Shown here: in pieces, positions 61,761-64,000 of the stretch
How positions within the stretch are numbered: the first letter of the stretch is position 1
Layout: every line of letters begins with the position of its first letter
Source: Catellatospora methionotrophica
GTDB taxonomy: Bacteria; Actinomycetota; Actinomycetes; Mycobacteriales; Micromonosporaceae
DNA length: 64,000 nt
Direction: 5' to 3'
NCBI RefSeq assembly: GCF_011297335.1
Contig: NZ_JAAOTJ010000002.1
Coordinates: forward strand, 682,001-746,000
Notes under the pieces: model-generated
What the model saw: the letters and a program-made list of their open reading frames with translations, nothing else
Databases searched by the model: none
Told to the model about the DNA's origin: nothing
Program-made: the position numbers and the translations under genes

Positions 61761-62904
61761 GGTGGCGGTGCTGAGCGGGGCGCGGCTGCCGCGGTCGCTG
61801 CATCCGGTGGCGTGGTGGCTGTGGGCGATCGCCCTGGCCACCGCCGCCAGCAGGACCAGCAACCCGCTGCTGCTCGCCCTGATCTTCGCGGTCCTCGGTC
61901 TGGTCGTCACCGCCCGTAGGGGCGACGCCCCGTGGGCGCGGGCGTTTCGCTACTACCTGTACCTGGCCCTGGTCGTGGTCGGGATCCGGGTGCTGTTCCG
62001 GATCGTGTTCGGCACCGGCGTCACCGCCGACGACCACGTCCTGCTCACCCTGCCGCAGCTGTCCACCCCCGACTGGTACGCCGGCATCCAGCTCGGCGGC
62101 GCGGTCTCGGTGGAGGCGGTGCTGTCGGCGGCCGTGGACGGGATGCGGCTGGCGTGCCTGCTGTGCTGCATCGGCGCGGCCAACACCCTGGCCAACCCGA
62201 AACGGGCCCTGCGGGTGCTGCCCGGCGCCCTGTACGAACTCGGCGTCGCGGTCACCGTCGCGCTCAGCGTCGCACCGCAGCTGGTCGAAAGCGTGCAACG
62301 GGTCGCCAAGGCCCGCAGGCTGCGCGCCGGACGCGCCCGTGGCATCCGCGCCCTGCCCGCCATCGCCATACCCGTGCTGCACGACGCCCTCGACCGGTCC
62401 CTGCGCCTGGCCGCGGCCATGGACTCCCGTGGCTACGGCCGCACCGGCACCGCCACGCCCGGCTCACGCCGTATCACCGGCGTGCTGATGCTGTCGGGCA
62501 TGGCCGGGCTGTGCGTCGGCGTGTACGGGCTGCTCGACCCGACCGTGCCGCGTCCCCTCGGCCTGGGCGGCCTCGCCGCCGGGACGCTGGCCTGCGCGGC
62601 CGGGCTGGTCCTGGGCGGGCGGCGCGTATCGCGGACCCGCTACCGGCCCGACCCGTGGCGCTGGCCCGAATGGGCCGTCGCCGCCGGCGGCACCCTGGCC
62701 GCGGTCGTGCTCGCCGCGGGCACCGGCTACGACCCCGCCGCGCTCAACCCCAGCCTGCACCCGCTGCAGTGGCCCACCCTGCCGCTGCTGCCCGCCGCCG
62801 CGATCCTGCTCGCCGCGGTTGCCGCGTTCGCCGCGCCACCACCGCCGGCCGGACCGGCCCGTATCACCGCACCAGCTCGGGAGCCCGCCGTTGATCCAGT
62901 TTGA
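61747..62904 (+). CDS. ECF transporter transmembrane subunit (EcfT/CbiQ family)
   Basis: This 385-residue membrane protein couples ATP hydrolysis to vitamin uptake in energy-coupling factor transporters. It has about six or seven helices. The cytoplasmic coupling motifs typical of EcfT are visible: ARRLRAGRARG and the later AMDSRGYGR. GTG at 61747 overlaps the previous gene by 14 bases; GTG at 61762 is an alternative. Next is the ATPase gene, overlapping by 14 bases. With the riboswitch upstream, cobalamin or a precursor is the likely cargo. The substrate-binding S subunit is not in the window. Confidence 0.9.
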   Translation: MRAAEVAVLSGARLPRSLHPVAWWLWAIALATAASRTSNPLLLALIFAVLGLVVTARRGDAPWARAFRYYLYLALVVVGIRVLFRIVFGTGVTADDHVLLTLPQLSTPDWYAGIQLGGAVSVEAVLSAAVDGMRLACLLCCIGAANTLANPKRALRVLPGALYELGVAVTVALSVAPQLVESVQRVAKARRLRAGRARGIRALPAIAIPVLHDALDRSLRLAAAMDSRGYGRTGTATPGSRRITGVLMLSGMAGLCVGVYGLLDPTVPRPLGLGGLAAGTLACAAGLVLGGRRVSRTRYRPDPWRWPEWAVAAGGTLAAVVLAAGTGYDPAALNPSLHPLQWPTLPLLPAAAILLAAVAAFAAPPPPAGPARITAPAREPAVDPV

Positions 62905-64000
62905 CCGCGTCAGCGTCACCTACCCCGACGCCGCCCGGCCCGTGCTGCGCGAGGTGACCCTGACCATCGACGAGGGCGAGCTGTGCCTGGTCGTCGGGCA
63001 CACCGGCACCGGCAAGTCCACCCTGCTCGGCGCGATCAACGGCCTGGTCCCGCACTTCACCGGCGGGCGGCTGACCGGCCGGGTCACCGTCGGCGGGCGC
63101 GACACCGCCACCCACCCGCCCCGCGAGCTGGCAGACGTCGTCGGGGTCGTCGGACAGGACCCGACGGCCGGGTTCGTGACCGACACCGTCGAGGAGGAAC
63201 TTGCCTACGGCATGGAGCAGCTCGCCCTCCCACCGGCGGTGATGCGCACCCGTGTCGAGCAGGCCCTCGATCTGCTGGGGCTGGCCGACCTGCGCCACCG
63301 CGGTCTGTATGAGCTGTCCGGCGGCCAGCAGCAGCGCGTAGCCATCGCCGCGGCGCTCACCGCCCACCCCCGGGTGCTGGTGTTGGACGAGCCGACGTCC
63401 GCGCTGGACCCGCAGGGGGCCGAGGACGTCCTGGCCGCGATCACCCGGCTCGTGCACGACCTCGGGGTCACCGTCGTGCTGGCCGAGCACCGCCTCGAAC
63501 GTGTCATCCCGTACGCGGACCGGATCGTGCACGTCGGAGCCGACGGCGCTGTCACCGCGGGCGACCCCGCGGCCATGCTCGCGACGGCGACCGTCGCACC
63601 GCCGGTGGTGCAACTGGCCAGGGCCGCCGGGTGGACGCCGGTGCCGCTGTCGGTACGCGACGCCCGCCGCCGCGCCGCCGACCTGCGCCACCGCCTGCCC
63701 GCCACGCCCACTCAGCCGCACCGCACCGCCACGACGAGGCAGGCGACCGCGCTCACCGCGGCCGGCGTCTCGGTCCGCCACGGCCAGGTCGTCGCCGTAC
63801 GCGAGGCCGACCTGCGGCTGGCCGCGGGCGAGGTCGTCGCGCTGATGGGCCGCAACGGATCCGGCAAGTCCTCGCTGCTGTGGGCCCTGCAAGGCGCCGG
63901 ACTGAGAACCACCGGCCGGGTCGAGGTGCCCACCGCCGCAGGCCCGGCCGACCCGGCCCGGATGAAACCCGCGACAGCCCGGACCCTGGTCGGCCTCGTC
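62891..64000 (+). CDS. ECF transporter ATPase with two ABC domains (cut by right edge)
   Basis: This ATP-binding subunit is open through the right end (370 codons seen). TTG is the likely start, overlapping the EcfT stop. The first ABC domain is complete: Walker A GHTGTGKST, Q-loop VVGQDPTAG, signature LSGGQQQR, Walker B VLVLDEPTSALD, switch His in AEHR. A linker at about 235-280 leads to a second ABC domain with Walker A GRNGSGKSS, then the frame is cut. A fused EcfA-EcfA' protein is common in actinomycetes. An S component gene probably follows outside the window. Confidence 0.93.
   Translation, partial: MIQFDRVSVTYPDAARPVLREVTLTIDEGELCLVVGHTGTGKSTLLGAINGLVPHFTGGRLTGRVTVGGRDTATHPPRELADVVGVVGQDPTAGFVTDTVEEELAYGMEQLALPPAVMRTRVEQALDLLGLADLRHRGLYELSGGQQQRVAIAAALTAHPRVLVLDEPTSALDPQGAEDVLAAITRLVHDLGVTVVLAEHRLERVIPYADRIVHVGADGAVTAGDPAAMLATATVAPPVVQLARAAGWTPVPLSVRDARRRAADLRHRLPATPTQPHRTATTRQATALTAAGVSVRHGQVVAVREADLRLAAGEVVALMGRNGSGKSSLLWALQGAGLRTTGRVEVPTAAGPADPARMKPATARTLVGLV

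Noticed and set aside
1-64000. CRISPR arrays, complete insertion sequences, phage genes
   Set aside because: No regularly spaced repeats, transposase, integrase or phage structural genes were seen anywhere in the window.

Overview
The window is 64 kb of very GC-rich DNA with many GTG and TTG starts, short gene overlaps and several promoters that appear to give leaderless mRNAs. Gene content (LuxR-type two-component pair, BTAD/AAA regulator, LAL regulator, RHS/LamG secreted proteins, glycoside hydrolases with ricin-type lectin modules) fits a filamentous actinomycete. A member of the Micromonosporaceae is my best guess; this is inference from gene style, not from a marker gene. No rRNA, tRNA, complete insertion sequence or CRISPR array was found.

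Left part (1-25.7 kb): a truncated GH43-ricin enzyme with two CGAAAA/TTTTCG palindromes upstream; a NarL-type histidine kinase whose probable response regulator lies 10 kb away, with a LamG protein and a 2004-residue RHS protein between them; a GT4 glycosyltransferase; a SUKH-like fusion; RidA; an unknown protein with an internal duplication; a class C serine hydrolase; a CARDB-like surface protein; then divergent GH5-ricin and GH27-ricin enzymes around a long inverted repeat. The three hydrolases suggest use of plant polysaccharides.

Middle part (25-49 kb): mixed accessory genes, including lipoprotein and small membrane proteins, a secreted protein with a Ca-binding-like motif and a Lys/Thr-rich tract, a LAL regulator with an MFS exporter, NhaA, TetR, a DUF3050 protein, DinB, DUF1877, a frameshifted S1-domain gene, GNAT, a transglutaminase-like protein, an ArsR-SRPBCC-SnoaL operon, an APH-like protein lacking a metal-binding Asn, a solitary full-length mraY overlapping a truncated DinB copy, and a large BTAD/AAA regulator.

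Right part (49-64 kb): a 1055-residue secreted protein whose layout resembles alpha-helical pore-forming toxins, a secreted partner candidate, a FabH-like enzyme, a 27-residue peptide gene ending WIEWCW directly upstream of a TPR protein with a perfect hairpin between them, HutD, and a cobalamin-controlled locus. In that locus two divergent cobalamin riboswitches sit back to back. One precedes a small secreted beta-type protein. The other precedes a wall-anchored alpha-toroid protein, a second small beta-type protein and ECF transporter subunits EcfT and EcfA (cut by the right edge). I read this as a split, transcobalamin-like vitamin B12 capture and uptake system, the strongest system-level find here. 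The peptide/TPR pair is the best candidate for something undescribed.
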